Positions 11,700-22,192 of a stretch of 64,000 nucleotides of DNA are shown piece by piece. Origin of the DNA: Ypsolopha sequella. Its lineage: Eukaryota > Arthropoda > Insecta > Lepidoptera > Ypsolophidae. Below the pieces are notes generated by a model. That model ran no database searches, was not told the DNA's origin, and saw nothing but the letters and a program-made list of their open reading frames with translations. Location of the stretch: positions 151,501-215,500 of the forward strand of contig OW203987.1 in NCBI GenBank assembly GCA_934047225.1. The letters are read 5' to 3'. Each line of letters begins with the position of its first letter. Within the stretch, counting starts at the first letter, position 1. A program made the position numbers and the translations under genes.

Positions 11700-13104
11700 C
11701 AGTGGAGCCCGAAATATATCTTGAGCAAAAATTTTCATTTTTACCTTTTATTATTAACATTCAGTAAACTAATAGTAGTTTATGCTACTAGGGCGAAAAG
11801 GAATAAATTACGAGGACGATTTAAAACACGAGCGTAGCGAGTGTTTTAAACGTAACCGAGTAATTTATTGCTTTTACGCCTGTGTATCATACTACGTTTT
11901 TCAATGCATAGTGTGAGGAAATGAAAATAAATATAATCTTGTGAACTTTAAATTATAATTGGCTCAAAAGGACTGTATCCAGAGCCGTTAAACAGTGGAA
12001 AAAAAGTATAACATCTATGGTACACAGAAAAGGCTGCAGGTTAGCCAACCATTGTAAAAAATAAAAAAATAATAAAGCCTGAGGGCAAAATAATCGACTT
12101 TTTGTTCGGTTTTGATGCATAAAAAGTGGGCCTTTACGAGCACATGCATTGAAAAATTACTTTAAGATAAATTGTTATTCAGCTTCTATGAAACATGTTT
12201 AAAACAGTAATAAGAATGCAGTTGCAACGTTTTTAGGGTTCCGTAGTACCTAAAAGGTACAAATGGAACCATTATAGTGACACTCCGTTGTCCGCCCGTC
12301 CGTATATCGCAGCCTCATAACTTTAGCACCGTTATTCACGATATCCTGATAGCCAATATGATGGTGTTTCATCAAATTTTGCTTTTTGAGCTGTATAGAG
12401 ACGTAGTTTGATTTAGCTAGATATTTATATATTTTTTTAGATATTTATAGATGTTTAGATAATACGATAATATAATAAATAGCGATGTCCGCGAGTGGCG
12501 CGAGGAGCCAGTCAAAGTAAAACATAACATCTGACCCAGTAGTGGTCACGTATCACGTACGAGTGACCATAATGAGGTGATCATGATGACAATGTGCAAT
12601 AACTGCTCCCGGTATGGGACACAATGTACGTCGGGAGAGGTGCGCGGGCGCGTGCCGAGCGCCACCGACCTTGTGGCGCCTCGCAGTGAACTAGTGTCAA
12701 TCAGATATTGTTACTGCACTGGACAGAAGCACTATAATTGAACGACAGGAACTCTTTTGACTGTGCACTTTTGAAATTAAACCTCTAATGACGATTTGGT
12801 ACATTGACCTCTTTACGCTAAAAACAGAAATTTCAATTTGGAACAAAAAAAAAACGTTTTTTTTTAGTTGCAACGCCAAATTACGTGTTTCGTGATTTTA
12901 GTTATCTTTCAGATATTTTTTATTGATAATTGAGATACTTGTGTCAAATCTAAATGATAGATAATGTAATTTAACTTCTTATCTAATTACACAAATTTTA
13001 TTTAATAATAATATTCTAATGCTAAATTGTCCAAACGGCAGAGCACGTTTGGCGGAGCCAACCCTTAAGGGTAATCGACCTTATGGTAAAATTTAATACT
13101 TTTA
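11700..13104. other. AT-rich stretch with one dispersed repeat copy
   Basis: A copy of the AGGGTTCCGTA repeat lies at about 12,232-12,345, including CCTAAAAGGTACAAATGGAACC, GTCCGCCCGTCCGTAT and CCTCATAACTTTAGCACCGTT. A locally GC-rich block at 12,480-12,690 has no recognised content. No coding gene is supported. Confidence 0.45.
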
Positions 13105-13378
13105 GGGTTTTGTACCTCAAAATGAAAAAACCAGAACCCTTATAGCTTTTGTTGTCCGTCTGTCAAGCAAGACCCTTTTGTTGTCCGTCTGTCAAGCAAG
13201 ACCCTTTTGTTGTCCGTCTGTCAAGCAAGACCCTTTTGTTGTCCGTCTGTCAAGCAAGACCCTTTTGTTGTCCGTCTGTCAAGCAAGACCCTTTTGTTGT
13301 CCGTCTGTCAAGCAAGACCCTTTTGTTGTCCGTCTGTCAAGCAAGACCCTTTTGTTGTCCGTCTGTCAAGCAAGACCC
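13105..13378 (+). repeat. 29-bp tandem array grown inside a dispersed repeat
   Basis: The block opens as an ordinary dispersed repeat (TTAGGGTTTTGTACCTCAAAA, then CCAGAACCCTTATAG). At 13,147 the unit TTTTGTTGTCCGTCTGTCAA + GCAAGACCC repeats 8 times at exactly 29 bp (13,147-13,378). Because 29 is not a multiple of 3, all three plus frames read the same cyclic peptide. The overlapping open frames are therefore artefacts. Confidence 0.92.
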
Positions 13379-13829
13379 TTTTGCTCTCGATACCTCCTAT
13401 AGAAATCTACGGCTTTAAGTGCTGTTAAAAAAATAAGGCTTCGAATGCGAATCAGACTCGCGTACCTAGGGTTCCGTATTATGGATAATAAATTTAATTT
13501 CGTAATTTTTTTTCGTGAATTTCTCAAGCTTTATTTTTTCTGTAATCGTTCCGTAAACACATATTACCAAGATTTTTTAGGGTTCCGTACCTAAAAGGTA
13601 CAAAAGGAACCTTATGGTGAGACTCCGTTGTCCGTCCGTCCGTATGTCACAGCCTCATAACTTTAGCACCGTTAAAGATAAATGCATGAAATTTGGCACA
13701 AAAATAGCATTAATTTGCCCACATATCAGGGTGTAAAAAAAAAATGAAAATATTGAAATTGTGCAAAATATTTCCACAACAAAAGTGAGAAAAATAAAAA
13801 ATATTAGCCTAAAAATACAATATTGGTAA

Positions 13830-14690
13830 CAAATTTTAGGTATTAAAAAGTTGATGCGAACAATATATACTTTTAATATATTTACTGACACTGGTTTCGA
13901 GAAATCTTTAAGAAACCTAAAAAATATGTATGTCCCCCCCTCCTTATCTCCGAAATTGGTAGACCAAAAAATATGAAAAAAATGTCAATTATAAATCATA
14001 ACTGGCCAATTAGAGGAAAACTATAGCGATTAAAAAAAATCAGCACTAATGAGAAATACAAAAAAAAGAAGTAAAATAAATAAAAAAAACATTTTATAAA
14101 AATACAATAGGGATGTCAAATTGTAGGTATTAAAAAGTTGATTGTAAAAATATATACTTTTAATATATTTACTGACACTGGTTTCGAGAAATCTTTAAAA
14201 AACCCCAAAAATATGTATGTCCCCCCCCCTACTCTCCGAAACTGGTAGACCGAAAATATGAAAAAAACTTCAATGATCGATCATAATTGGCCAATTACAG
14301 GAAAACTATAGCGATTAAAAAAAAACAGCACTAATGAGAAACAGAAAAAAAGAAGTAAAATAAATAAAAAAAATATTTTATAAAAATACAACATGGATAT
14401 CAAATTGTAGGTATTAAAAAGCTGATTGTAAAAATTGTATTTTCAATATATTTACTGACACTGGTTTCGAGAAATCTTTAAGAAACCCCAAAAATATGTA
14501 TGTCCCCCCCCTTATCTCCGAAACTGGTAAACCGAAAAATATGAAAAACATCATGGTAATATGTGTTTACGTAAAGATTACAGGAAAAATAAAGCGGTCG
14601 AGAAATTCACGAAAAAAAAATGACAAAATTAAATTTATCATCCACCATACCTGTCTGACTCGCACTTGGCCGGTTTTTTTTTTTCATATT
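13830..14690 (+). repeat. about 285-bp imperfect tandem repeat, 3 units
   Basis: TTTACTGACACTGGTTTCGA recurs at 13,881, 14,168 and 14,451 (spacing 287 and 283). Each copy is followed by ATATGTATGTCCCCCCC and CTCCGAAA(C/T)TGGTA. Units differ by small indels. An inverted relative lies at 15,165-15,545, and interrupted relatives at 53,520-53,653 and 54,954-55,085. Confidence 0.8.
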
Positions 14691-15545
14691 TTTTGTTCTA
14701 GCAGTTTTGAAGATAAGTTTTTCAAGGATTTCTCGAAATAGATGCAATTAAATATAGCCAAACTACATATTTACAATCAGCTTTATAATACCTTATACCC
14801 ATACCTATTGTATTTTTATAAAATATTTTGTTTATTTATTTAACTTCTTTTTTAGGGTTCCGTAACCAAAGGGTAACCGACGGGACCCTATTACTAAGAC
14901 TCCGCTGTCCTCTGTCTGCCTGTCCGTCTGTCTTTCTGTCCGTCTGTCACCAGGCTGTATCTCTTGTACCGTGATAGTTAGACAGTTGAAATTTTCACAG
15001 ATGATACATTTCTGTTGCCGCTATAACAACAAATACTAAAAAACAGAATAAAATAAATATTTAATACAACCTCTTGTACAACAGACATGTTTTTTTGCCG
15101 TTTTTATAGATAATGGTACGGAACCCTTCGTGCGCGAGTCCAACTCGCACTTGGCCGATTTTTTATATTTCACATTTGTGTAAAAAAAAAATTAATCGCT
15201 TTAACAGTTTTCCAGTTATGATGTATAATCGACATTTTTTCATATTTTTCGGTTTAGCAGTTTCGGACATACATATTTTTGTGGTTTTTAAAGATTTCTC
15301 AAAACTAGTGCCTGTAAATATACTAAAAGGATATATTTTTAGAATCAACTTTTTAATAAATAGCTGCAATTTGATGCCCATATTGTATTTTTAGGGTAAT
15401 ATTTTTTTATTTTTCTCACTTATGTTTTGGGAATATTTTGAACAATTTCAAGCTTTTCATACTTTTTTTTATACTGTAGTATGTGGGCAAATTAATCCTA
15501 TTTTTGTGCCAAATTTCATGTCTTTATCTTTAAGAGGATGGCATA

Positions 15546-16033
15546 CCCTAGCAACTTTTTTTATTACCCGTCCAGCACAATAAGTTAATGGCAAAGACCT
15601 TATTCGCTTTTCGTAGAGGCGATTATATGTTGGCTGTTTGGCCTCTTGTTCTTGGACGCGTAATACTAGTGATCACGCAGCGAAACAACAAATTGGTGTT
15701 TTTAGCTAATACTGAAATATTTTGTAGGGAAAAAATATTGGATTTAAGTAACGTCCCTTCATATTTCTATTGCCTATTTTATAAAAAAAAAAATTAAGTT
15801 GATCTTTTAACCGCGTTTTTGAAACGAACGAACGTTTGAAAACCAAAAAAAAAGGGTGGAAAACATTTCTTTTTTTGACAAAAGTATAAATCTTAAAACA
15901 TTGTTTGTAGGTGGAATCCCTAGATAAAACATCGATAAATCAAATATATTTTCTTCAATATGAGGAGAGACCTAGTTTCTTCCAATGAACCCTTGAAAAC
16001 CTGGTGTTATTGATGTTCTAGCGTCAGGTGTCA
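15546..16033. other. interior of the composite element, no gene
   Basis: AT-rich sequence between the inner inverted copy and the right inverted end. A 69-codon frame at 15,588-15,797 has no recognisable feature and is not called. Confidence 0.35.
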
Positions 16034-16437
16034 GGTGCTAAAGTTATGAGGTTGTGACACACGGACGGACAACGGAGTCTCACCATAAGGGTTCCTTTTG
16101 TACCTTTTAGGCGGAAACCTAAAAAAGAAATTGGCCTTAGCACAATACCAAGGCATTGGCGACTGTTTTTACAGTTATATACTACCACAGTTACTAACGA
16201 TTCATTTAAATGTAATTTTAAACACAATATTCAGGTCGAATTTCTTTGTTTAAATGATATATTATATAAAATGTTCAAGTAATCTGAGTTTAATTACCTA
16301 TGTATGTTATTTGTATGTTGATTTGTCACAATAAACAATTTTATGATTATGATTATGATTTTTAAAAGTAATGTATGTACCTAGTTCCATGACATTAATT
16401 AGTATTTTGGTACCTTTTTAGGAAGGTATCTAGGTAG

Positions 16438-16604
16438 TAAAGCCGATTCTAAAGGCTTTAATTTTAGATTTAGTGCTGTCGAAACTAAATTTTCTTTGAT
16501 ACGAAATAGTCCTTAAGCGTTAGGATTAGGAGCTAAATTTCTTTGGAAAATTTTAAGCTTTGACAGCACTAAAACTAAAATTAAAGCCTTCAGAATTGGC
16601 TTTA
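16438..16604. mobile_element. MITE-like inverted repeat, 167 bp
   Basis: Left arm TAAAGCCGATTCTAAAGGC then TTTAATTTTAGATTTAGTGC. The right arm in reverse reads TAAAGCCAATTCTGAAGGC then TTTAATTTTAGTTTTAGTGC. Arms are about 50 bp with few mismatches. The flank TAGGTAG occurs on both sides but not directly at the ends, so the target duplication is uncertain. Confidence 0.7.
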
Positions 16605-17380
16605 GTATATAGGTAGCTTTTTATTTCTTTTATTAATTCTGATATAATATGTAGCTGCTGCTATAAAAATACCGAGGATTATGAAAACTAATTGCAAAAT
16701 ACAACGACATCTACAAAAACATAATGGAACTTTCGCCATTTTATGTTTAGTAATGCAACCTGCCATCTGTTAGCACTTGTTGTAACTAATGGGTACAATA
16801 ATATTATAAAATTGCAATGCACTTTCTACATTTATAAATCAAGGTATTCGATATACTTTGTGATTTAATAGCATTGTAATCTCTGAATTACCCAACAATT
16901 TGTTCTAAGATTGACCAGTGCCTGTCAAGCAGGTGAAGTGATTGACGTGTGGAGCAAAGAGCATGTGTGGAGGTAGTTCATTTTATGTAACCTCCAACCA
17001 CGGACGTATAAATACGTATAAATACGTCCGTGCCTCCAACCTCTTCTCTCGTCCCGCTGATAGCTCGAAAAGTCAAACTCCTGTTTTGCACAACAAGACT
17101 CAAACCCGAGCTTTTGGTTTGTACAAATCCGCATACGAAATATATTCACGACTTCAGTGAATAAACCTTGGACCACAGGAAGCCGACAACCAATTTACAT
17201 TCTGTACGGACCTCCTTTCTTTATTTTGTACAAACAAAAATATTACGTGTACTTTGTTTGAGTGAGATGGTGTACAAAATATCAGAATGACAAATAAAGA
17301 CGACGCGACGTGTAAAAGATAATACCAGAGTAAATCTGTGTCCCTCGACAAACGACCCGCCGGGACTCCCCCACCGCACC
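16605..17380. other. no gene supported
   Basis: Contains a short TACGTATAAATACGTATAAA palindromic stretch near 17,005. Several short open frames on both strands overlap each other and lack recognisable features. Confidence 0.35.
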
Positions 17381-17484
17381 GGGACTCGGGACACGGGACT
17401 CGGGATACGGGACTCGGGACACGGGACTCGGGACACGGGACTCGGGACACGGGACTCGGGACACGGGACTCGGGACACGGGACG
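17381..17484. repeat. 14-bp GC-rich tandem repeat, about 7 units
   Basis: GGGACTCGGGACAC repeated about 7.4 times with one GATAC variant, ending GGGACGCCGG. The Pro/Ser-rich frames on the minus strand arise from the repeat itself. Confidence 0.9.
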
Positions 17485-17779
17485 CCGGACACAAGTAATA
17501 TTTTGACAATTTACGTGAAGTCCATACATAGTCTCAAAGGGTTGTTCCCAGACCTCTAAAATCCATTGTTTTCAAAAAGTAAACCTTCATATAATAAATT
17601 TCACTGCCTCCAAAACAAATTTAAGAAAATATTAATTTCTCACCGCCACTAAAAGCTATTATATATTATACCTTGCACATAAATAATCAATTCAAATAGA
17701 AACATAAAAATATACTACATACAGAGCGTTTCTTTTCTAAATTGTATTGCTCTTAATTTGATGCTAAGTTATACTGAGA

Positions 17780-18235
17780 CTTGAGGATAATTCATCTGTA
17801 TAGTGTAGGCATCCACTAAGAGAGGATTTTTCAAAATTTACCCCTAAAGAGGGTGAAGTGGGGGTCCAAAGTTTGTATGAGGAAACAAGATTAGTTAGAC
17901 TATTTTATTCGAGACTTCATAGGAGTACTCCTATCCATAAATGAGTAAACATGTTTCAGGTTTTTTCAGAATTCAACCCCTAAAAGGGGGAAATGGGGTG
18001 ACAAAGTCTGAAAATCAACATGGGTATCGTTTGTATGGTTTATCGGGTCGCTGATTATGAAAACTACAACGATTTTAAAATCCAACGTGGTGGACGTGAA
18101 ATACCATCATCCCCTGTTGGGGTGCGATGGGGTTGCAATTTTTAGGTTAGGTAGGTTTTTATGGTTTTTTGGGACGTTTATTACGAAAATGGCATCGATT
18201 TTGAAATTTAATATAGTGGACATGAAAATTCTTGA
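17780..18235 (+). repeat. dispersed repeat related to the 50.4-kb foldback interior
   Basis: Segments GTAGGCATCCACTAAGAGAG, AACAAGATTAGTTAGACTAT, CAACCCCTAAAAGGGGGAAA and AACATGGGTATCGTTTGTAT all reappear in reverse orientation at about 50,440-50,760. There they form the middle of a foldback element, so this is probably a relic of the same family. A weaker relative is at 28,730-28,990. Confidence 0.7.
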
Positions 18236-18333
18236 AAGTATGTGTGCCAGGGCAAATCGGCTGTTACAGATACAGTAGCTGCCGCCGCAACTCCAACCAA
18301 TCACTGCAATCACTCTGAAGAATGGTTTCCTTT

Positions 18334-18521
18334 TCAATTCTTGCCTGCGTTTTCTCTAAGTTGCTCAGGAACGTGTTTATACGAAGCTCTAGTTCCTCGG
18401 GATAAACGACCAGAGTTGGCACGCTTCACCGTAACTATTATCTGTGGATAAGGATTTGCTTGTGAGTGTGGGTCTGAACCTGAGGTCTGAACAATAACTT
18501 TGGTCGGGGGCGTTGACGTTT
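18334..18521 (-). other. possible terminal coding exon, unknown
   Basis: On the minus strand TTTTGTTACAG (a plausible 3' splice site) is followed from 18,521 by a 62-codon open stretch ending in TGA at 18,334. It reads PTKVIVQTSGSDPHSQANPY near its start and YKHVPEQLRENAGKN at its end. Composition is protein-like and not repeat-like, and I do not recognise it. Candidate upstream pieces lie at 18,600-18,860, but their joins are speculative. It could be an exon of a host gene or of an unrecognised element. Confidence 0.3.
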
Positions 18522-19240
18522 CTGTAACAAAACACGAGTTTGGTAGTGTGAATCAGATATGTTTATATTTATGGTAGATTCTCAATAAATAATAGTTATT
18601 TTTAAATACAATATTAAGTAGGGAACAAGTAAAAGACCAGATTCACCCTCAAACATTAGAGGACGTCCGCATGAATTTGTGATATTAACAGCCGGTTTAC
18701 CCGTTGGGAACACATTTTTAACAATATAAAGAATTTAAGGTGTTTTTCTCTAAATCATTAAATTTCAAACAGCTGAATTCATTTAGCCAATTAAGAGACA
18801 AAAAGTTTTTAAAAATTTTGTTTATACCTTTCTTCATCAACATCCATGGAAATGGAGGGCATTACATTTTTATTTTGCAATGTGGTATGGTTGGATCTGT
18901 AATTCAAATAAAACATTATTTATTTAACCTAGATTTTTACTCACTGACAATCTGAACATTTATATTATGATGACATTTTTTTTATAATTTATCGACGTCC
19001 ATGTAGTTAGTTCTCAATGTTGCATTTATCGTTTCCTCTGTTTCATTAATTTACTAGGCAACATGATATTTTAATTTAATACCGTTTTCCTCCATATTAT
19101 TTTGCCGAGCGACCAACCGTCTCGCGGTGGCGGATCCAGAGCTTGCGGTGTTGGCGTGACGACGCCTCCAATACAATACGCAACGCCTAGCTGATAGTGG
19201 AAACCGAGCAGGCCGCGCGCAGTGGCCACGAAATGATCAA
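18522..19240. other. left flank of the palindrome
   Basis: AT-rich sequence with a GC-rich patch (19,110-19,230). No gene is established. Possible short minus-strand exon-like pieces at about 18,600-18,860 are mentioned with the preceding entry. Confidence 0.35.
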
Positions 19241-21045
19241 AATAATATAGTGGAAGATTTATAGCAACCCAATGTATGGGAACCAATATTTTCATCATTA
19301 AAGCGTGAAACTTGGCATACTTGTTACTTAGATGTACTGGAGTAGAAAACACCCGGGATACAGCGGGTAACACTCTGCTGGGGGGGGGCTAGAGGGGGGG
19401 GGGGAAGTTTCCTTACGCTGCGCCCTCTTTTGAGCCTCATATCTGCTCATTTATACCTATTAGGGCAAGTGTGGTGTCATTTTCAGATAAATAAAGGATG
19501 GACAATCATTTTCTGGTATATAAAAAACACCTCTACATAGAAAAAAAAAGAAATACGACGCAAAATATGAAATATTATAAACAAAAAAAAATTTAGAAAT
19601 GTCGATAAATTTCAAATTAGTAAAGATATCGACATAAAAAAATATATTTAGAAAGCCACATTCATCCAAATTCCAAGAATATAAATTTTATTGAAATGAT
19701 TTATGAAAAAATGTGAAAAAAAAAATTAACACAGCGCGGCAGAGCAACGCACTTACTTTTCTTGGAAACATATTGACAACAAAAACTACTTTTATAGTCG
19801 GTAGGTTACCGTTGCTAGTCAAAATTGTGTTTTTAAAAAGAAGACATATTTTTGGATAAACCTTGTGTATAGTACACGTATGTATGTATATGTAGTACGT
19901 ATGTATTTTTTTATTTCACATAACTTAGTGCACTTTAGTTGCCGCTGAAAACATTTGCACCTGGCGCCGCAGATATTTTTGCATCTGCACCTGATCATTT
20001 CCATGCAAGCATCGGCAGCTACTGGCAAGTCTATCCATGTAGGTTGCCAGCTGTCATCGATTTTGGTCCATCCCCAATTAGATGGACTAGGAAGATTTTG
20101 AGTCGGTGACATCTGACCCCATGCATGGACTCCTTGAAACACTGCTCGCAGGAAATGCTGGTGCAGAGCTCCTTTTGTGGGTGGTATGTTTTCCAGCTGG
20201 CCGTCTTTTTTTGTAAAAAGGTGCTTTCGGCATTCATCTACACACGAGAATGAGCTAGATTTAAAACAAAACAAAAACATTTACCTGTCATACAAAATAG
20301 CAACAAATTTTTCTATTATTGCCATCGCATCGCAAATTCTCTCACCAAAAGGTGCCATAAAGCCTTCTGTTGCATCAGGAAAAGCATTCCAGGCTTCGAA
20401 TGCACTCTTCTTTCCTTTGTCGTTAAAAGAAGAGACTGTATCATAACCTGTAAAGGCGTGGATGGAACAGAGGCAGAACTTTTGCTTTTTGTGGCCCTGT
20501 AAAAGAAAATATTTTTACATTATCTAAGCACGTCACTTAGATAAATAAAATCATAATAATATAATTGTTACCTAGAGTATTTGCTATTTCATGACAACAA
20601 AGGTACTGGTGGTGTTTCCCAGTACCTACGTGTACCCATAGCTCGTCTGGCTGAGGTAATTGTTGCACACTTGCCATTGCCAGCACCACTACATCGGTAT
20701 CTACAGTGCGAATCATAATCCGTGTAAAACCCTGGCTTACTGTGTCAGCCACATGTACCATCATTCTTGTGTCCGCCTCTTCATGGTTACATGGCGCTAA
20801 TCTTTGTGTGTCACGAGTACTTTTCGATAAGACATTGCGTCCATTTGTGACATAAACGTCTTTCCTTTCATCAGTCATAAGAAAAAAATAGAGAGTAAAT
20901 GAAACAACTTTTCCTTGTTAGTATTGTCTCTCAAAAAGTTTGCCCAACCTTTGGATATTCTTGTGATTGCAGTCACCCGTGTTCTCAGGCCCGTGCCACG
21001 TTTCTCCCTGGTTAAATTTTTCAAGCTTTTGCTGTTATACGTGTC
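19241..21045 (-). repeat. left arm of a 3.6-kb palindrome
   Basis: Inverted copy of 21,097-22,884. In well-aligned parts only about one difference per few hundred bases is seen, e.g. the stretch coding KKDGQLENIPPTKGAL. Small indels occur in an intron and in G runs. The outer part holds a run of G (19,380-19,404), and CAGATAAATAAAGGATGGAC near 19,484. The outermost sequence is also present, diverged, at 34,975-35,470. Confidence 0.92.
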
Positions 21046-21090
21046 CCAGACGATATCTATACGCGATACCTTGGTTAACTCTCTGCTACA
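19819..21090 (-). pseudogene. 3' half of a HEEADTR/CXC family gene, copy A
   Basis: Reads from the palindrome junction (KVSRIDIVWDTY near 21,060) on the minus strand. Motifs follow in order: SLKNLTREKRG; FLRDNTNKEKLFH; then, after a frame change, MTDERKDVYVTNGRNVLSK, CNHEEADTRMMVHVAD and RTVDTDVVVLA. An intron of about 75 bp (20,497-20,571) precedes the HAFTG.DTVSSF exon. Then come IPPTKGAL, NWGWTKIDDSWQPTW and a cysteine tail CRCKNICGARCKCFQRQLKC. The family is known to me as uncharacterised proteins in many invertebrates. Lesions: a frameshift before MTDERK, a 4-bp insertion before the TG.DTV motif, and Cys to Tyr in that motif. The cysteine tail is intact. The 5' half is absent. Function unknown. 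Confidence 0.85.
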
Positions 21091-21096
21091 CGCTGA
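21046..21096. other. palindrome centre, about 40-50 bp unpaired
   Basis: The arms end at about 21,045 and 21,097. The left side of the spacer still codes for the family (LTKVSRIDIVWD, minus strand) and so belongs to copy A. The inversion junction is near 21,090, inside coding sequence. Confidence 0.8.
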
Positions 21097-22192
21097 GACA
21101 CGTATAACAGCGAAAGCTTGAAAAATTTAACCAGGGAGAAACGTGGCAGGGGCCTGAGAACATGGGTGACTGCAACCACAAGAATACCCAAAAGTTGGGC
21201 AAACTTTCTGAGAGACAATACTAACAAGGAAGAGTTGTTTCATTTACTCTATTGTTTTTCTTATGACTGATGAAAGGAAAGGCGTTTATGTCACAAATGG
21301 ACGCAATGTCTTATCGAAAAGTACTCGCGACACACAAAGATTAGCGCCATGTAACCATGAAGAGGCGGACACAAGAATGATGGTACATGTGGCTGACGCA
21401 GTAAGCCAGGGTTTTACACAGATTATGATTCGCACTGTAGATACCGATGTAGTGGTGCTGGCAATCGCAAGTGTGCAACAATTACCTCAGCCAGACGAGC
21501 TATGGGTACACGTAAGTACTGGGAAACACCACCAGTACCTTTGTTGTCATGAAATAGCAAATACTCTAGGTAACAATTTTATGATTATGATTTTATTTAT
21601 CTACGTGACGTGCTTAGATAATGTAAAAAATGTTTTCTTTTACAGGGCCCCAAAAAGCAAAAGTTCTGCCTCTGTTCCACGCCTTTACAGGTTGTGATAC
21701 AGTCTCTTCTTTTAACGGCAAAGAAAGAAAAGTGCATTCGTAGCCTGGAATGCTTTTCCTGATGCAACAGAAGGCTTTATGGCACCTTTTGGTGAGAGAA
21801 TTTGCGATGCGATGGCAATAATAGAAAAATTTGTTGCTATTTTGTATGACAGGTAAATGTTTTTGTTTTGTTTTAAATCTAGCTCATTCTCGTGTGTAGA
21901 TGAATGCCGAAAGCACCTTTTTACAAAAAAAGACGGCCAGCTGGAAAACATACCACCCACAAAAGGAGCTCTGCACCAGCATTTCCTGCGAGCAGTGTTT
22001 CAAGGAGTCCATGCATGGGGTCAGATGTCACCGACTCAAAATCTTCCTAGTCCATCTAATTGGGGATGGACCAAAATCGATGACAGCTGGCAACCTACAT
22101 GGACAGACTTGCCAGTAGCTGCCGATGCTTGCATGGAAATGATCAGGTGCAGATGCAAAAATATCTGCGGCGCCAGGTGCAAATGTTTTTAG
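21097..22192 (+). pseudogene. 3' half of a HEEADTR/CXC family gene, copy B
   Basis: Mirror image of copy A on the plus strand. It starts at DTYNSESLKNLTREKRG, then FLRDNTNKEELFH, then a frame change into MTDERKGVYVTNGRNVLSK, CNHEEADTRMMVHVAD and RTVDTDVVVLA. The first intron is 21,570-21,645. The exon with HAFTGCDTVSSF follows; here the invariant-looking Cys is kept, but a single-base loss leads to a stop shortly after. A GT..AG interval of only 30 nt (21,853-21,882) precedes SFSCVDECRKHLF. The cysteine tail is cut by TAG right after ARCKCF, where copy A reads Gln. The two copies carry different breaks, so both decayed after duplication. The pair is head to head, 5' ends at the centre. Confidence 0.85.

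Larger units (their letters stand above)
13575..16129. mobile_element. 2.5-kb non-coding element with inverted ends
   Basis: The left end (13,575-13,672: AGGGTTCCGTACCTAAAAGG through CCTCATAACTTTAGCACC) is mirrored at the right end (about 16,034-16,129) with only a few changes, giving inverted ends of roughly 95 bp. Inside are a tandem block of about 285-bp units (13,830-14,690) and a further AGGGTTCCGTA copy at 14,853. Two ends of the form AACTCGCACTTGGCCG lie near 14,657 and 15,139. An inverted copy of the inner sequence lies at 15,165-15,545. No transposase was found. It may be one composite non-autonomous element or several nested copies. Confidence 0.6.

Noticed and set aside
13149..13428. 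Three overlapping cysteine-rich open frames
   Set aside because: They are the same cyclic translation of a 29-bp tandem repeat in three frames.
17154..17559. Pro/Ser/Arg-rich and Gly/Thr-rich small proteins
   Set aside because: They arise from a 14-bp GC-rich tandem repeat.
19380..19404. G-quadruplex regulatory element
   Set aside because: G runs exist, but the mirrored C runs in the other arm show they are part of the repeated terminal segment; nothing indicates a regulatory role.
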